Source of the DNA: Epinephelus fuscoguttatus
Lineage: Eukaryota; Chordata; Actinopteri; Perciformes; Serranidae
NCBI RefSeq assembly: GCF_011397635.1
Contig: NC_064761.1
Coordinates: 25,213,643 to 25,277,642, forward strand
Direction: 5' to 3'
Length of the DNA: 64,000 nucleotides
Shown here: positions 24,516 through 37,496 of the stretch, in pieces
How the letters are laid out: every line of letters starts with the position of its first letter
Numbering within the stretch: the stretch's first letter is position 1
Position numbers and translations under genes: made by a program
Notes under the pieces: generated by a model
Seen by the model: only the letters and a program-made list of their open reading frames with translations
What the model was told of the DNA's origin: nothing
The model's database searches: none

Positions 24516-25406
24516 TATCAAACGGTTGCAACACTAACACAGTTAGTACACAGAATATATTTAGGCTTTGGACTGTTGTTTTGACAAAATAAGACAATTA
24601 GAAAACATCACAGTGATTTCTGGGAAATTACAATTGTCAAAAAATGTAAAACTTTTTTGTATTTTGTAATGTTTTGTAGACCAAACAACCAGTCTGATAC
24701 TCAAGCAAATAACTGGTAGATTCACTGTTAGTGAAAACAATCATTAGGCTTTGTAGCAGCCCTACATTAAACAATAATGTCAGTAATTATAATGTTAATA
24801 ATAATGTCAAATAAACTATATCTAGAAATGCCTAGGGGTTTAAATCTATCAAAGAAAAATTAAAATGAGATGATGAGAGAGATCAAAAGTGTAAACTGAA
24901 ATGCTTTGTATGTCAAATCAGACCATAGTGCTAGTTCTAACCAAGGCCAAGAGAGATTTAATGACTCTAAAAGGCAAGTGCACATGCCAAAACCCATTTA
25001 GGCACTGGGAGAAGAATCACAGTGTGCTCCATTATTAAATTTGAACAACATAGTGACCATAGTAACATTAAAAGGAGAGACTAAACAGCACTAGTGATAT
25101 GAGAAGTGTCTGTGGAGTCGTTTAGAATTTTCTACCAGTACAAACACCAGCCTACAGACTTAAAAATAGTGAACCTAAAGTCTAAAGTCCACGTTCTCTC
25201 TGTGACTTGAGAAGCTTCCCTTTATGATGCAATTAATCTTACTACCTGTCGTTGGCCTACCAGACTTCAGCGGTGAGACATTCCCACAGAGGGACACAAA
25301 CTCTTGCAGGAAACAAAATACAAGGCAGACCAAACAAAACTAAAATATAATCCCCAAAAGAAGAGCAAAGAGTTACCGTGAAGAACAACCACCCAGGTGG
25401 GTTTAC

Positions 25407-25640
25407 CTGTGGTAAAGGGCTGTGAACGGTGAGTCAGTAGACGAGTTGCGAAATATTCCGTGCCGAGTTACTGAACATGTTTCCCCTCCAGCAGAGCGCC
25501 TCCGCAGCCGTGGACCGAGGGAAGTGACAGCACAGAGCCAGAGGACGAAGTGAAGGCAGGAAAGTTGAGCGTCTACACTTTGAGGCTTCAGCTCGGTGAC
25601 GTAGAGGGCGTGTGCCACCCAGCCTCACATGTGAATTCCT
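25407..25640 (-). promoter_or_regulatory. lpar3: Probable lpar3 5' UTR exon and CpG-rich promoter area
   Basis: On the minus strand a good donor (CCACAG|GTAAAC) lies at 25407/25406. Upstream of it is a stretch dense in CG dinucleotides, unlike the AT-rich surroundings. The first coding exon has an acceptor just before its ATG, so at least one upstream non-coding exon must exist. This is the only obvious candidate nearby. The transcription start is not defined by any motif I can see, so the right boundary is approximate. Confidence 0.5.
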
Positions 25641-25739
25641 CCGGTTGACCGCGCGAGGCCCCGCGAGCTCACGGTCCGAGCAAAAACACTGCGGTGAAGC
25701 GGGGACATGGAAACCCACCCACCGTTTCATCGGTTTTCA

Positions 25740-26380
25740 TAGTGATCTACTCTTTTTTATTTTTTCTTAAAATCAATTGACAGTTTTACTGGCGCTGATT
25801 TTTTTTAATGTATTTATCCCATCCCCAAATTCTTTAGCTCACCTGGAGACATGAGTCCACTCAGCTCGCGCATGTACTCAGGGGCGGAAGTTAGATTTCA
25901 AATGTTAGGGGTGGGGGGTGGGGGGATAATACACAAATCCTCAAGAGCTTTGCTTTTTCAGATATTCCAACCCAAGTTATTAGAACAGAGCACAATAATA
26001 ATTTTTGACATGTCTTCTCCATTAAATTGATGGTCATAACAATAATATTTTAAACAGCACAAGTGATGAAATTGATTACTAAAGCGGACTCAATCCAGGA
26101 CTTATTTTGTAACAAAGGTCCTGTTTACATGACAACGATTCCAACCGAAAATGGTAAACTTTCCTTGCGTTTTGGCTGATCATTTATACAACAGCTGGTC
26201 GTCGTGTACTACATTGCTGTTATTGTTCATTTTAGTCAAACCATACAGTTTGAAAACGAGGCACGGCTCCAACTAAAAAACAATGTTTTGATGCATCGGA
26301 TGTGCTGAATGTGCATATTAAGGCAGTACAGGAGGAGGTGCACATTAATAATCCTCCAGGACTGTAACATGCTCATGTTT
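25740..26380. other. Intergenic, no gene recognised
   Basis: AT-rich DNA upstream of lpar3 with a G-run near 25910-25925. No exon or named repeat recognised. Confidence 0.4.
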
Positions 26381-26389
26381 AACCCAAAC

Positions 26390-26720
26390 AATGTGTCATG
26401 TGACTGCAGTTGGTTCAGATTGAGGTCGGAACATGTTCTCGCCACAAACAAACCGCACCAGAGTTCGTTTGTAATCGGACTGAGACCATGGCTGCGGTCA
26501 GAAAGTCTTTTTTGCTTAGGAAGGTTCCTAGCTGAGTGAAATGACCCGGAAGTATTTTAGTGGCCGCCATGATAAGAGCTGTTCAAATTCTCTAAACACT
26601 AAGGAATGGAGGTTCAATGCTTTCTTTCAGATCACCTTTAGCATAGGATACATCGGACCTTCCTAAGTGATAGGAAAGGAGATAATTTAATCCCACAGTG
26701 CTTTGCGGGAGTAATATTTA
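26390..26720 (+). repeat. DNA-transposon-like remnant
   Basis: Contains AACATGTTCTCGCCACAAAC and CACCAGAGTTCGTTTGTAAT, which mirror GTTCTCGGTCAGG and GTGCGCACC-type sequence at 28755-28890 on the other side of the solo LTR. The two may be the ends of one decayed element. Confidence 0.35.
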
Positions 26721-27169
26721 AAGCGACCAAGCGTTCACGGAGACAAACAAATGAACCTGAAATAGGAGAAGAGGAAGAACGAAAGCAGCGACGAAAGGTA
26801 AAGAAAAAGAATAACTGGCTCTCAGCATGACTGTAAAGTCACAATTTCACCATGTAAGTCACCGTTACATGAAGCTTTGCCCATCTCATGCCATAACTTG
26901 ATAATATGCGTAACGTTATATGTTCCAAACTCTCAACAATATGTTAAACCCATGCAAACTATAAACGTCACCCTACTGTTGTAACATTACCCAGTTCAAG
27001 TTAATATTGTAGTGTAAGATATGCTCAGTGTGCATGAATCATGTCACTATTTGAGCGTTGTTGAATCGCCAGCTTTTAGCAATATCATTAATTAATTTTT
27101 CTTCAGTCACAGATGCTGACATCTCTGCACTCATACGGGCACGTGTGCGGCTGGAGCACCTCTTCAGCG

Positions 27170-27745
27170 TGTTATGACCCTGGGTCATTTATTTGTGATT
27201 CTGCTGTTCTGTTGTTCCTCCCTGCCTGAGGGTGGTGCTGCCACCCTTAGTGTGTTTCTCTCTCTCCAGGTGCTGGCTGCTGATTGGTGGTTGGAGATTG
27301 GTGGAGCTGGTATAAAATGGCCGCTGCTTGAGCTGTTTTTCCTCTTCTCTTGGCCCTACTCCCAACTGCACCATGCTTCAACGTGCTGTGTTAGAAATGA
27401 GTTAATTGTGATATTAGTCCAGCAGTCCAGGTAGCTGTAGGGGTGGGTAGCCCTTTTTGTTCATCCTTCTTTTCTCCTGTTTATTTATAGGGAGTCAGGT
27501 GAGTGACCTGTATTTTTATTTTATTTACTTTTGGGTAGGTAAGTTAGTTTTGGAGAATAGATTGTTGTTGTTTGTTGTTTTGGGCCACGCCCACCCTGAA
27601 GCTTATTGCTACCTTTCTTGTTGAATGTTAAATAAATGATCTTTTGTTGGACTGCAGCTGTGTGGCATTGGTCATCCTTGGGAGTGGGGAGAGAGGGGAG
27701 CATCCTTTCATGCTATGTACCGGTTCCCCTAGGCCGGTCGTAACA
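27170..27745 (+). mobile_element. Solo LTR with 4-bp target site duplication
   Basis: Begins TGTTATGACC and ends GGTCGTAACA (inverted termini, TG...CA) and is flanked by AGCG on both sides (27166-27169 and 27746-27749). Inside are a TATAAA at 27311-27316 and an AATAAA at 27631-27636, placed as promoter and polyadenylation signals of an LTR retrotransposon. No internal gag/pol region is attached, so it arose by LTR-LTR recombination. The 4-bp duplication suits a Ty3/gypsy-type element but could fit an endogenous retrovirus. Confidence 0.85.
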
Positions 27746-27889
27746 AGCGGGAGGCAGCCCTTTCTAGACTATTACGCAAATGAATTTCACCCAAACACTT
27801 TAGAATAAAGCCTCCCACATCTCTACCCTGTCCCCCCATTACTCATTTCTTGCATACAAACATCAGCAAACACAGAAAACCTGTCCGTT

Positions 27890-28035
27890 TAGGCAGAAGA
27901 TATACTGTTAATTGCACAGGTGCACCTTCATCCCTATGTATGCTCTTGTTATTTGTTCTTTTCTTTTTTCTGTGTTGTTATTGTCACTGATGTAATGGAA
28001 AACCCAATAAACACAATTAAAAAAATAAAATAAAA
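27890..28035 (+). repeat. LINE 3' UTR-like tail
   Basis: CCTATGTATGCTCTTGTTAT ... CCAATAAACACAATTAAAAA with an A-rich end, as in 3' ends of fish L1-like elements. No coding part is attached. Confidence 0.4.
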
Positions 28036-28656
28036 AATAACTTCAAGGCACAATCATGTCAACATTTCAAGGTGTTTACTGAGTTTTGTGGTCGCTTTTA
28101 AACTATTGTAAGCTAATGACAGATGATGATTGATTGGCATATTAACACAGAAGTTTGTGTTTCAAGAAAAAGGGATATGAAACGTTTTTATTTGGATGAT
28201 GTTTTTAATTCAACATGTTTGCATCGTAAGAATGATATGTACAGCAGTAGATTTGTAAGCCATATTTGCCTCTCTTGCATACGCTTGAACATGTCATAAA
28301 TAATCCCAGTGATTCAGGAGAGTGAGTGTGAGCAACCATTTTCAGCGTTTCAGTTTTGTGACTGCCTATCTATCTTTTTTAATTAAATTCAGACGTTGGT
28401 AATTAAATCATATTTTTCACTGTGCTGTCCACGTTTATATAGCCTGCATGAAGCAACATGGTAAGTAGGCATGGGGCGGAGTATCTGAGATGCATTTTTT
28501 GTAGTCCATCTTCGGTAAACTGTAGTTTCATCACGGTCGACCTACGTCACTGACATCCGCCGTCGCATGATGACGTAGCCCAGCGTAAGTGCGGTCAGAT
28601 TCTCTCAGCTCTACGGTTCTCTTTTCCTAAGTCCTTATGAATTCTCCTACTCATCT

Positions 28657-28695
28657 TTCCTTGACCTCGTGACGTTTCCCACCGAGGTCAAGGAA
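28657..28695. repeat. 13-bp perfect inverted repeat
   Basis: TTCCTTGACCTCG (28657-28669) and its exact reverse complement (28683-28695) flank a 13-base spacer. It is probably part of a decayed DNA element together with the adjacent 28755-28890 sequence. Confidence 0.85.
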
Positions 28696-29059
28696 TAGTG
28701 ATTAGGAATAGACAATAGGAGGGACTTTCCAACTGCAGCCCACCTCTTCAACAAGTTCTCGGTCAGGTTGTTTTGGTGCGCACCCGAGTGTGATTGTTGT
28801 GTTCACACCGGCCCAAACAAACTGCACATAGGGGGTAAACAAACTTGAGTTAGACTGAACCGAACCAAACAAGGCAGGTGTGAAAGCACCCTAAACTGAC
28901 TCACCTACTCACTTGATATTTTCCTCCTGCACCTAAAAGCAATATGAATATCAAAGTAATCAAAGACAAGACAAAAGGTTAAATAAATAAATTAAATAGG
29001 TTTTCACATAGACTGTATAATGGACATAGCTCCCATGACATCATGCTTTTTCCCCCCTT

Positions 29060-29430
29060 TTCTGTAACCACTTGTGCTGGTGCAGGGCTGTGGGGGGTCT
29101 GGAGCTTATCCCGGCTGACATTGGGCGAGAGGCGGGGTACATCCTGGACAGGTCATCAGACAATCACAGGGTTGACACATAGAGACAGACAACCACTCAA
29201 GCTCACATTCACTAACATTCACACCCACAGACAATTTAGAGTCACCAATTAACCTAACAGGCATGTTTCTGGATTGTGGGAGGAAGCCGGAGAACTTGGA
29301 GAAAACCCACACTGACATGGAGACACATGCAGACTCCACAGAAAGGGGCCCCAGTCAGCCAGTGGATTTAAACCTGGGATCCTCTTGCTGTGAAGCAACA
29401 ATGCTAACCACTGCACCACTGTACAGTATG
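29060..29430 (-). mobile_element. SINE-like repeat (V-SINE-like), copy 3, full length
   Basis: Minus-strand copy with both ends. The body mirrors the core of 11935-12296, and the right end AGCAACAATGCTAACCACTG CACCACTGT is the complement of the tRNA-like head. Confidence 0.75.
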
Positions 29431-29689
29431 CTACCCCATCAGGATGTCACCCACTGGTTTGTGGAGTGCCATTTTGAAGCCTTGAGTTCAGCATTTCAGC
29501 CATCGCCATCTTGTTTTTTGGAGCCAGAAGTGACCATATTTGGAGGAGAGGCTGGCGCTGTGGAGAAGTGAGGGGTGGATCTGAGTCACTGACTGTGATG
29601 ACACCTCACAGACTGTCACTCAAAGAGGCCTTAATAAAATATTAACAGGTAAGTTATTAAAAAAAAAAAACTCATCCCCATACAGTTGT

Positions 29690-30040
29690 CATGAATGTTG
29701 AAATTAGCCATAGAGACCAAAAACATTTTTTGACCAGGCTGTAAACATGTTTATTTCTGCTGTAAAGTTGGGCATTTTAACAAGCAGGGGTCTATGGGGA
29801 TTTACTCTGTTTTGGAGCCAGCTTCAAGTGGCCATTTGATGAACTGCAGTTTTTCGCACTTCCATATTGGCTTCATTTTTCATTGCTGAGTCCAAGCAGA
29901 CATTTGTGCCAAATTTGAAGATATTTCCTTGAGGTGTTCTTGAGATATCGTGTTCACAAGCATGGGATGGACATATGGACGGACAACCCGAAAAACATAA
30001 TGCCTCCGGCCACGGCTATCGCTGGCACAGAGGTATAAAA
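29690..30040 (+). repeat. Common fish dispersed repeat
   Basis: TGCCAAATTTGAAGATATTT, CTTGAGATATCGTGTTCACA and AATGCCTCCGGCCACGGCTA are hallmarks of a high-copy teleost repeat of unassigned class. No coding potential. Confidence 0.5.
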
Positions 30041-30044
30041 AGCG

Positions 30045-32900
30045 AAGCTTGAAGAAAAGTCCATAATAATAATTTGTTGAGACCCTTTGGAGGAGGCCTG
30101 ACTCCTGGACTCAAGTATAAACTTTATATAAAGTAGTTACAACTAGCTCTGACACTATCAGCTACATCAAAATCTATACCATATAAAAATATAGTCAGTC
30201 AAAGGGGATGTTTTTCTGCTTAATAAGTACTTTTACTTCATATACTTTAAGTGTATTTTGCTGGTACTGCTGATGTAATTGTACTTACAATATATGGTAC
30301 TATTACTCAAGTAAAAGGATATCAGTTCTTCTTCTTCCACTAAAAACAGCTTTGCTTCGTGACTTCTTTCATCACAGTGGAGATGAAATTCACAAACACT
30401 GAGCCGCCCCTTTGCACAAATAATGTGTGAACCCACAGATGGTTAAATTTCCCTTTGAATTGAGGGTTGGGTGTTTAGACCTGCACATCTGGTCATATGA
30501 AAATCCCCAGTCATTGTGGTCTTTTAATGCAGCGCTCAGTGAGAGGTGAGGTTTGAGATGGCAAACAGACACATACTGACATTTGTTTTGAGCTGGTGCT
30601 CTGTTGAGAAGTAAGAGTGATCTTTGTTAAGCCAAACTAAACACGTGTTGAAAGGAAATCCTCGGAGTCAATGTCCTGTTCTTATCTTTGGAAAGGATTT
30701 GATTTGCTCTGGTCTCAGTTTTGACTGCTTGGAATCAAATATGACTAATATAAGGGCAACATTGCCACATAGGAAAAATACCGCATGAGGTGGCTCTTAA
30801 TGATGTGTTGCCTCATCAACAGGTGTCGTTAAACAACCTCTACCTAAAGCACTTTGTCACAATCAGGCTGAAATCAGTCAAAAGAGGTTCTGGATGACAT
30901 TATGAAGTAGCTCACTTGGCGACTGAGGTCTTTGCTGTTGATAACTCTTTGAATTTGATCCAGCATGTTTAGAGTATAAGGTAACACCCATGATTTTATC
31001 AAGTTGAAAGTACTCACACTCAAAGTGAGAAGTCGTGCTCCAGCTTGTCTCAACATTTAAACTGACTTGTAGATTAGATGATGAAACTGAGTCATGCTGT
31101 AGTTTGTGTTTGGCCGTTTGTTTGTCCTTTATGCATTTCAGAGAAACCTTTGAGGAAGAAATGTGTTGTACTGTAATGTTAACATTTCATCATCAAGTGC
31201 CCGTCACTGCTGATGTATTACTAACCGCGTAATAATCTATGATCGGATTAAAATTTTGGATGAAAGATGGGAAACATACTCACGTAAATACATACAAATG
31301 AAAACGTCATCTTTACTGCAATCTTTACCACACTTGACAAATAAATTACATCCAGCACGGCATAATGTTGCACCAGTGTTTGCAGGCACAGCCAAATGCA
31401 GAAAACACTGACTCTTTGGCACGTAAATACACATATAGACCCTAAAAAGGACCACTAGACTTCTCAACAGCATCCTGAACTCCCACTGATACTGTTATGA
31501 AACCTTTGTGTTTCCAGTTCCAGCTCTTTAATTCGAGCTCCAGTTTATTCTTCAAGGGAGGGAACTTTTGGCTGGTGATTCGTATTGCACTTGACAGAAT
31601 CGGTTACTCTACACTTAGCAGGATTTTGCTGTGGATCGCTTGAGCTCACAGTCTGTATCAGACTTGTGAAACTGTGTTCCCAGTGTCCTCCTTCTCCCTG
31701 ATCCGTGTCCCCTGGAGACAGCTGTCAGCTAATCAGTATGACATCATCACTTTCAGGAACTCTGCAACGACAGGATTTAAAAGAAGTATGAGACACCCAT
31801 TTTCTCATCAACACCACCATGTAGTACGTGCTTTCTACTTTTGGTAATAATAAAAGGATTTTAACTGATGTATCAGCACATATCTCGACAGTAAGTCAAC
31901 TAAGGCTCAGTGTGAAACTATTATCCCAGACTGCTTCAGAGTCATTTGTCACAAAGGTCACAGGAATTAAAATTCAGTGGGAGCAACAGCTGCCTGTTCA
32001 GACTGGTGAGGTATCGTTAAACTCTTGCTCCATTTAAAACTGTTGAAATAATTCCATATATGCATCATCATAGTCGAAGCCTATGATTCACACCAGCACA
32101 AGCATGGCTCTTTATTCTCTGATCTTCCACTTTCATGCAGGTTAGTCTGACCCTGACACACACAGAGAAACAACGAAGGAATGCAGGAAGAGATCTGGAT
32201 TTCTGGTGACTATGTGTAAATGACAGCCTTGCCAACATGTATCCTTAAAACCATCTTGTGTTGGGCTGTTTGCTCTCAAGAGAAACAGCTAAATGTGTTT
32301 CTGTTTCATCAAATCTGTAAACGATTAGACATTTTTTCCCCTTCATCTTTATGATCTGCCATAAGCAGCACATTTTATTGCTGAGTTTGCAGACAAGATC
32401 TCAGACTTTAAGTGCTGCAGCCGTTTGAGGATGTGAATGTATTTCACAGAGAGCAGGAAGTTGTGTCCAGTCGTTCTCTTGGAAAGCAAAGCCGACTCTA
32501 TTACAGCACTCATACATTACTTCTATGCAGAGCTTAGCACTTCCTTTGTCGTATCTCTTTCAAACATAATATCCACTTTTTGACTAAGATGCTGAATTAC
32601 ACTGTGTCATCATATAGAACTGCAACAGATACATTTAAGTCTTAAACATCTGCAGGATTTAGTGGTATGTAATGAGGTTGCAGAACTGAAACTTTGCACG
32701 TGTGCCAAGTGTGTGGCTGAAGTGAAAAGGTGAATGGTCCTATCTAAAGCCAGTGTTTGGCGTGTCCGTTCTAGGCTACTATAGAAACAACACCGCAGAC
32801 TTTGTGGGAGAGGACTTGCTCAATATGTAGATATAAACCAATTCTCTCATACCAAAATGACAGAATAGGTTGATTTCCATCATGAAATGGTCGCAGTTCC
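30045..32900. other. Intergenic, no gene recognised
   Basis: No supported exon, tRNA or clear transposon end was seen on either strand. Short open frames here lack splice context or family resemblance. Confidence 0.45.
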
Positions 32901-32924
32901 TAGTTTAGACGACAAAACTACATG

Positions 32925-33570
32925 GTTTAGCGGGATTTATACTTATGCGGCAGACCCCACACACATCGCCTACGCTGTTGTGAGCATTTATACTTGTGCA
33001 GTGATGTGTCTGTGTCACTCTGCAGTTACACCTCCAAAATACTAGTTGGCAGCGGGGTTTCTGTGAAGTGCTATAAAGTTTATTTGATTCAAAACACACC
33101 CAAAACACACATTCAACATGACTTAATAGAGACAATTTCAAACACAAGGACACAAATCGGCTTGACTATAACTCGCAAGATTCACAGACAAAGCATTCAT
33201 CTTTATCTGGACACATTTTCCCCACAAATACAACATGCTAATGTTTTTAGCACAAGACTATGGCATTTTACATTGTATAAATTAGCCTGGTGACGAGCGG
33301 AGATTTCCTCTGGTCATATGAAGCCAATAAATTACACACAAGACTTAAAATGCTATTTTTGTGGAGGCTTTATTGTCTTCACAATTTATTGTTTCTTATC
33401 TGTGAAATAAAAGTAAATAAAAGCTTTATTTCCACTGAGGGAAATGGTGTCAGCTTACAGAAATAGACAGGAGGTCTGCGTCGCCGCGACATGTAGTTAC
33501 ATTTCTGGGGAGGTGCACGTCAGGCTACGGCGTAGATTCAGTGCAGAAGTAAATTCTGCCTTAGGTTGAG
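32925..33570. mobile_element. MITE-like element with GC-rich subterminal ends
   Basis: The left end GGGATTTATACTTATGCGGC and right end CAGTGCAGAAGTAAATTCTG are imperfect inverses. The subterminal block GCGTCGCCGCGACATGTAGT matches a common fish repeat of this type. The body is AT-rich without an ORF. Confidence 0.45.
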
Positions 33571-33589
33571 GAAACATTAAGGTTTGCCT

Positions 33590-34060
33590 TTAAACAAGTA
33601 CTAACATCACATATGTCACTAGCGTAGCATGCTACACATACTAGCGTACTAGGCTATGTTGTTGTTAAAAGAAGTCAACATTGACTGTGGGACGCAAACA
33701 CCGGTCTTCTGGGTGAAAGTCCTGCATATGTTTGACCCATCCACCACCCTAAAGGGGTTTCTTAGATATACATACAAAATTACACAGACTGTGTTACTTT
33801 TTATTTACTGTGCCCCTAGAGGGCGTGGCCTTACAATAAACATTTGTATGGGTCGTCATAAGCTGCTTGCACAGTCGACCTATGTGGTTGTTTATTCACA
33901 GAGAGTGGGCTGATGTAAACAGGTCACTCTAAGGTAACAAAAACACAAATATTCCTATTTACAGGTGATTATAAACTAATTAAAAAACATAGTTCCGAGC
34001 ATTTTATTCCAATTCTACCGATCAATGCCCCTAAATCCTACACACTAGTCCTTTTTGACA
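33590..34060 (+). repeat. Dispersed repeat ending in CCTACACACTAGTCCTTTTT
   Basis: Holds GGTCTTCTGGGTGAAAGTCC, GACCCATCCACCACCC and ATAAGCTGCTTGCACAGTCG, hallmarks of a teleost DNA element whose end (inverse AGGACTAGTGTGTAGGATTT) resembles the ends at 40347 and 49825-52666. Confidence 0.45.
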
Positions 34061-36029
34061 TTCATCAGCTAAATGTTGCATCATTGTTTCAGCCTTTTCC
34101 ATACCTGTCCGTTAAACATTCAATTTCCAAGACTCTTGAGCCACACTACGTTTTTTCAACTTCATATATTAGTTCCCAATAACAAGTTTTAAACTCAAGC
34201 AAAGGGCGACTCTTGCTCCTCAACTTGCTCTCCAAACAAGAGTGCAGTACAAGAAGATAACAGTAGGAAACAGCTAATTACATGTAGATGAAATTTCATC
34301 CAGTCAGACATTAGCATGTTAGCCGAGACCGCTGATCTAATTTACGTGAGCACAGAGAGACAAAGACACTCATAAAAATGAAATTTTGTCAGTGCAGATG
34401 CAGCAAATGACTGCAATTACAGAATGAGTGTAACTTGACAAGAGTGCTTTAATGACAAGAAGTCAACCAACTCTAAAAAGGCCATTGGCAGTTTAAAGCT
34501 AGTCTCCTTAGAGAGGATGTGTGCATTATGTTGCATTATTACACATTATTACATAATGGCTCTGTAACTGAGACTAAACTTCCCTAAACACTCAGACATC
34601 CAGAGCAGGAAAACCGGATGGCTTGGTGACAGAAAACGGCTGTGGAGCGTGCAGGACAGACCGCAGAGTCAGAGTGTTAATGTCTGGTAGAACAATAATG
34701 ATGGAAGAGCACCGAGAGGAAAAACTGATACTTACATTCTGCAAGAAAAAGAAAAAGAAAGATGTTTCCATCTCTAACATATTCAGCTTTTTTCCACTAA
34801 TTGCATGACTCAATTATTTTACAAAGGCTCTGGCTTGCAGAAAATAATAGTCTGAAAGCAACCACTGCACAGTGCTATACAAATGACTACACTAGCTGCT
34901 GTTCTTTTTCTGGGGAAAACAACATCTTTTTGGCCTCAGTCATAAAATGGACTCTTGTTTTTTAGGTAGAAGGATGATGATGACTATAGAGACAAAGCCC
35001 GGTGTCTGTTTACTGATCCAAACAGGGAAATTGAATGATATATTAAAATGTTATAAAACTTTTTACAAATCTGTAAGAATGCAGAACCAAAAGCCAAAGG
35101 TAGACACCGCAGTCTGGTGACAATGGTGACTGTTTCTACCAAACTGAAATGTTACAACTAAAAACAGACAGTCAAACAGGAAGCGATGACTTTTCAGCAA
35201 GCGCCAAGTTGTGCGTTAATTCTACACCGACATGATGAAATGAAACGTGCCACATGCAACTCACTATTCAGACATACTGATAAATAATGGTCAGAAATGT
35301 CCTCTGAGGACAAGAAGCGAGCAAACAAAAGAGAAGACACAGTGTGAAGTCCTCTACAAAATTAAACCTCACATCACACACCAGAGAGCCACTGCACTAT
35401 ACTGTGCTGCACAGGAGTCGCACCACACATCACAAATCAAGTAACTCGTCCCAACTAACCGCCGTGCTTTGACAAAACTTTCCCGGCTCAATTGGCTGAG
35501 TCTTAACTGAGTGTTGACCGTGGCCTGTTTATTTGGGAGGCAGCGCAGCAAGGAAGAACCAACGGCTGGGGGCTGAAAGGGAGTGGAAGAGGGGGGTGTG
35601 GGGGTTCTTCCCAGTGCACAGCCTCAGTTTCTCTGTAATCAGCCCATCACTGGGTGTGTCTGCATAGCTCCCACCACTAATTTCATTGCTCTCAGACCAC
35701 GTAAGACCGAGCCAAACCACAGCGTGGAGGAAACTCCAGTCTGCTGCCTGCTGATGATAGAGATTGGCTCATAGAAAAGGAATGAGCAGAAAACGGGGAC
35801 GTATAGACAAATGCGATGTCTTGCTGTAGCAACAAGGTGTAAGCAAAGCAAACTGAGCTTTCTACTCAGAAATGTTTGAGTGACTAAGTTAAACAGGGAT
35901 GTTAATGTAATCTTGAGAGGAAGGTTTGCTCCTCTACGTTGTTGATTCATCTCCAACACACACACAAAAAAATCAAACTACTACACATTAGGTTCTAAAA
36001 ACAGCTGGGACATCTTTCTAGAGCTTCAG

Positions 36030-36560
36030 TGGTCAGTCGATTAATCAATTATTAAGCACTCTTGGTCAATTTGATTGCTCCTAAATGTTTCAGTGGAGTA
36101 GTTTTAAAATTTGTACCCGTTTATGTATTATAACTTTTTCTTTTTGTATTGTATTTGTATTCAAACTGGATGTTGAGCTCATGTATTTGTGTTGTGTGAC
36201 AGTTGTATTTGTTTGTTTTTGTTTACTGCTGTAACTGTCCTCTTGGCCATGTCGCTCTTGAGAGAGATTGTTTTCTAATCTAAATGAGACTTTTACCTGA
36301 TCAAATAAAGGATATGATATAATAAATACATTTACAAGGACAAATGCCAAACATCTGATGTTTCCAGTTTCTTAAACTACAAGGATTTGTTGCTTTTTTT
36401 CCATTTTATATCATTGTAAAATGAGTATCTTTGGGTTTTGGCTGTGACCTTGCATTCATGGGAAACTGTGACATTTTTCAGTAATATGTTATAGACAAAG
36501 CAATTAATTAGCAGATTAAATAATGATCATAATAATTATTATTATTAGTTGCAGCCCTAC
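36030..36560 (-). repeat. ATTAATCG-type repeat interrupted by a LINE 3' tail
   Basis: The outer parts (CAGTCGATTAATCAATTATT at left; ATTATTAGTTGCAGCCCTA at right) are the two ends of the teleost repeat noted at 19040. Between about 36060 and 36340 lies a LINE-like tail with AATCTAAATGAGACTTTTAC and CAAATAAAGG. This is a nested insertion. Confidence 0.55.
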
Positions 36561-36639
36561 ATCTTTCCCATTAAAATTTGTGAAAACATCATTTAAAAAG
36601 CAGTCTATAGAGGTTTCATGTGTGCATTGTCTGTACACA

Positions 36640-37035
36640 GTTCTCAACATGGAGGTGGCTGAGCCGGTGGCTAACAGTGCTAACTCCATAAACAGCGGTA
36701 AACAACAGCAACAGCGCTGACGGTGTTAGCCGGGGTAAAACCAGAGGGCGAGTGCTACACCTCTGCAGCAAAGCCGTCCTAGTATCAGCTGTACTGCGCT
36801 CATACTGCAGTATGAGCGCAGTACTGCGCTCATACTGCAGTATGAGCGCAGTGCAAAGCAGTAGTGATGAGCTAGCCAGTGGGATACACACATGCTCTAA
36901 CATGCACGCATGGCCGGACCACCATACCACAACTAACCACAGAGAAGTTCAGATTACAACACACACAGAGGGAGCGTGATGTTATTCTCTGCTCAGAACG
37001 CAGACATGCTATACTGATGCTCTGAATGATAATTA
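36640..37035 (+). repeat. Dispersed repeat A, copy 2
   Basis: Matches 11572-12325 without the SINE-like insert, from CTCAACATGGAGGTGGCTGA to TGATGCTCTGAATGATAAT. It carries a private tandem palindrome at 36793-36852 that the other copy lacks. Confidence 0.65.
36793..36852. repeat. Tandem pair of perfect 30-bp palindromes
   Basis: 36793-36822 is ACTGCGCTCATACTG followed by its exact reverse complement. 36823-36852 repeats the same 30 bases exactly. The whole 60 bp is therefore also a palindrome and can form one long hairpin or two adjacent ones. The centres are PstI-like CTGCAG. Confidence 0.95.
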
Positions 37036-37496
37036 GAGTGACAACTCAAATAAAAGGAAGCTCACATCACTGTACCGCCCATGCTGTTTGTATGGCATCA
37101 TTGATTTCTGGTAAGTGCAACGCAAACACATCACAAAAAGGATTGTGTATGAAATAAAAATTTTTAAAAAATCATCTTTAACATCTTAACAAACCCCTTC
37201 ACTGAAGTATAGCAAAGCAATTTCTAATCAGGGATGCCCTTTCCCACAACTGTTAAACCAGTCAAAGGACGAAAAATTCTAATAGACTACATACAACACT
37301 GTAGTGTGACAAGACGAAAGCCTGAAGGAAGAAATTACCGAGCATTTACTGAGCATGGTGTCAGTTCAAATCCTAAATTGACTGTGAAAATGCAAGCATA
37401 ACATTGTTCATATTTCAGTGATGAGAAGTCGTGTTTGCACAGTGCAGCTTCCAGGTATTAACGTGTGTGCAGCAATGTGTCTGAGGAAAGATATGA

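Noticed and set aside
26703-26830. Possible basic/acidic exon (KATKRSRRQTNEPE...) followed by GTAAAG
   Set aside because: No acceptor or continuing exon was found and the area looks like decayed DNA-transposon sequence.
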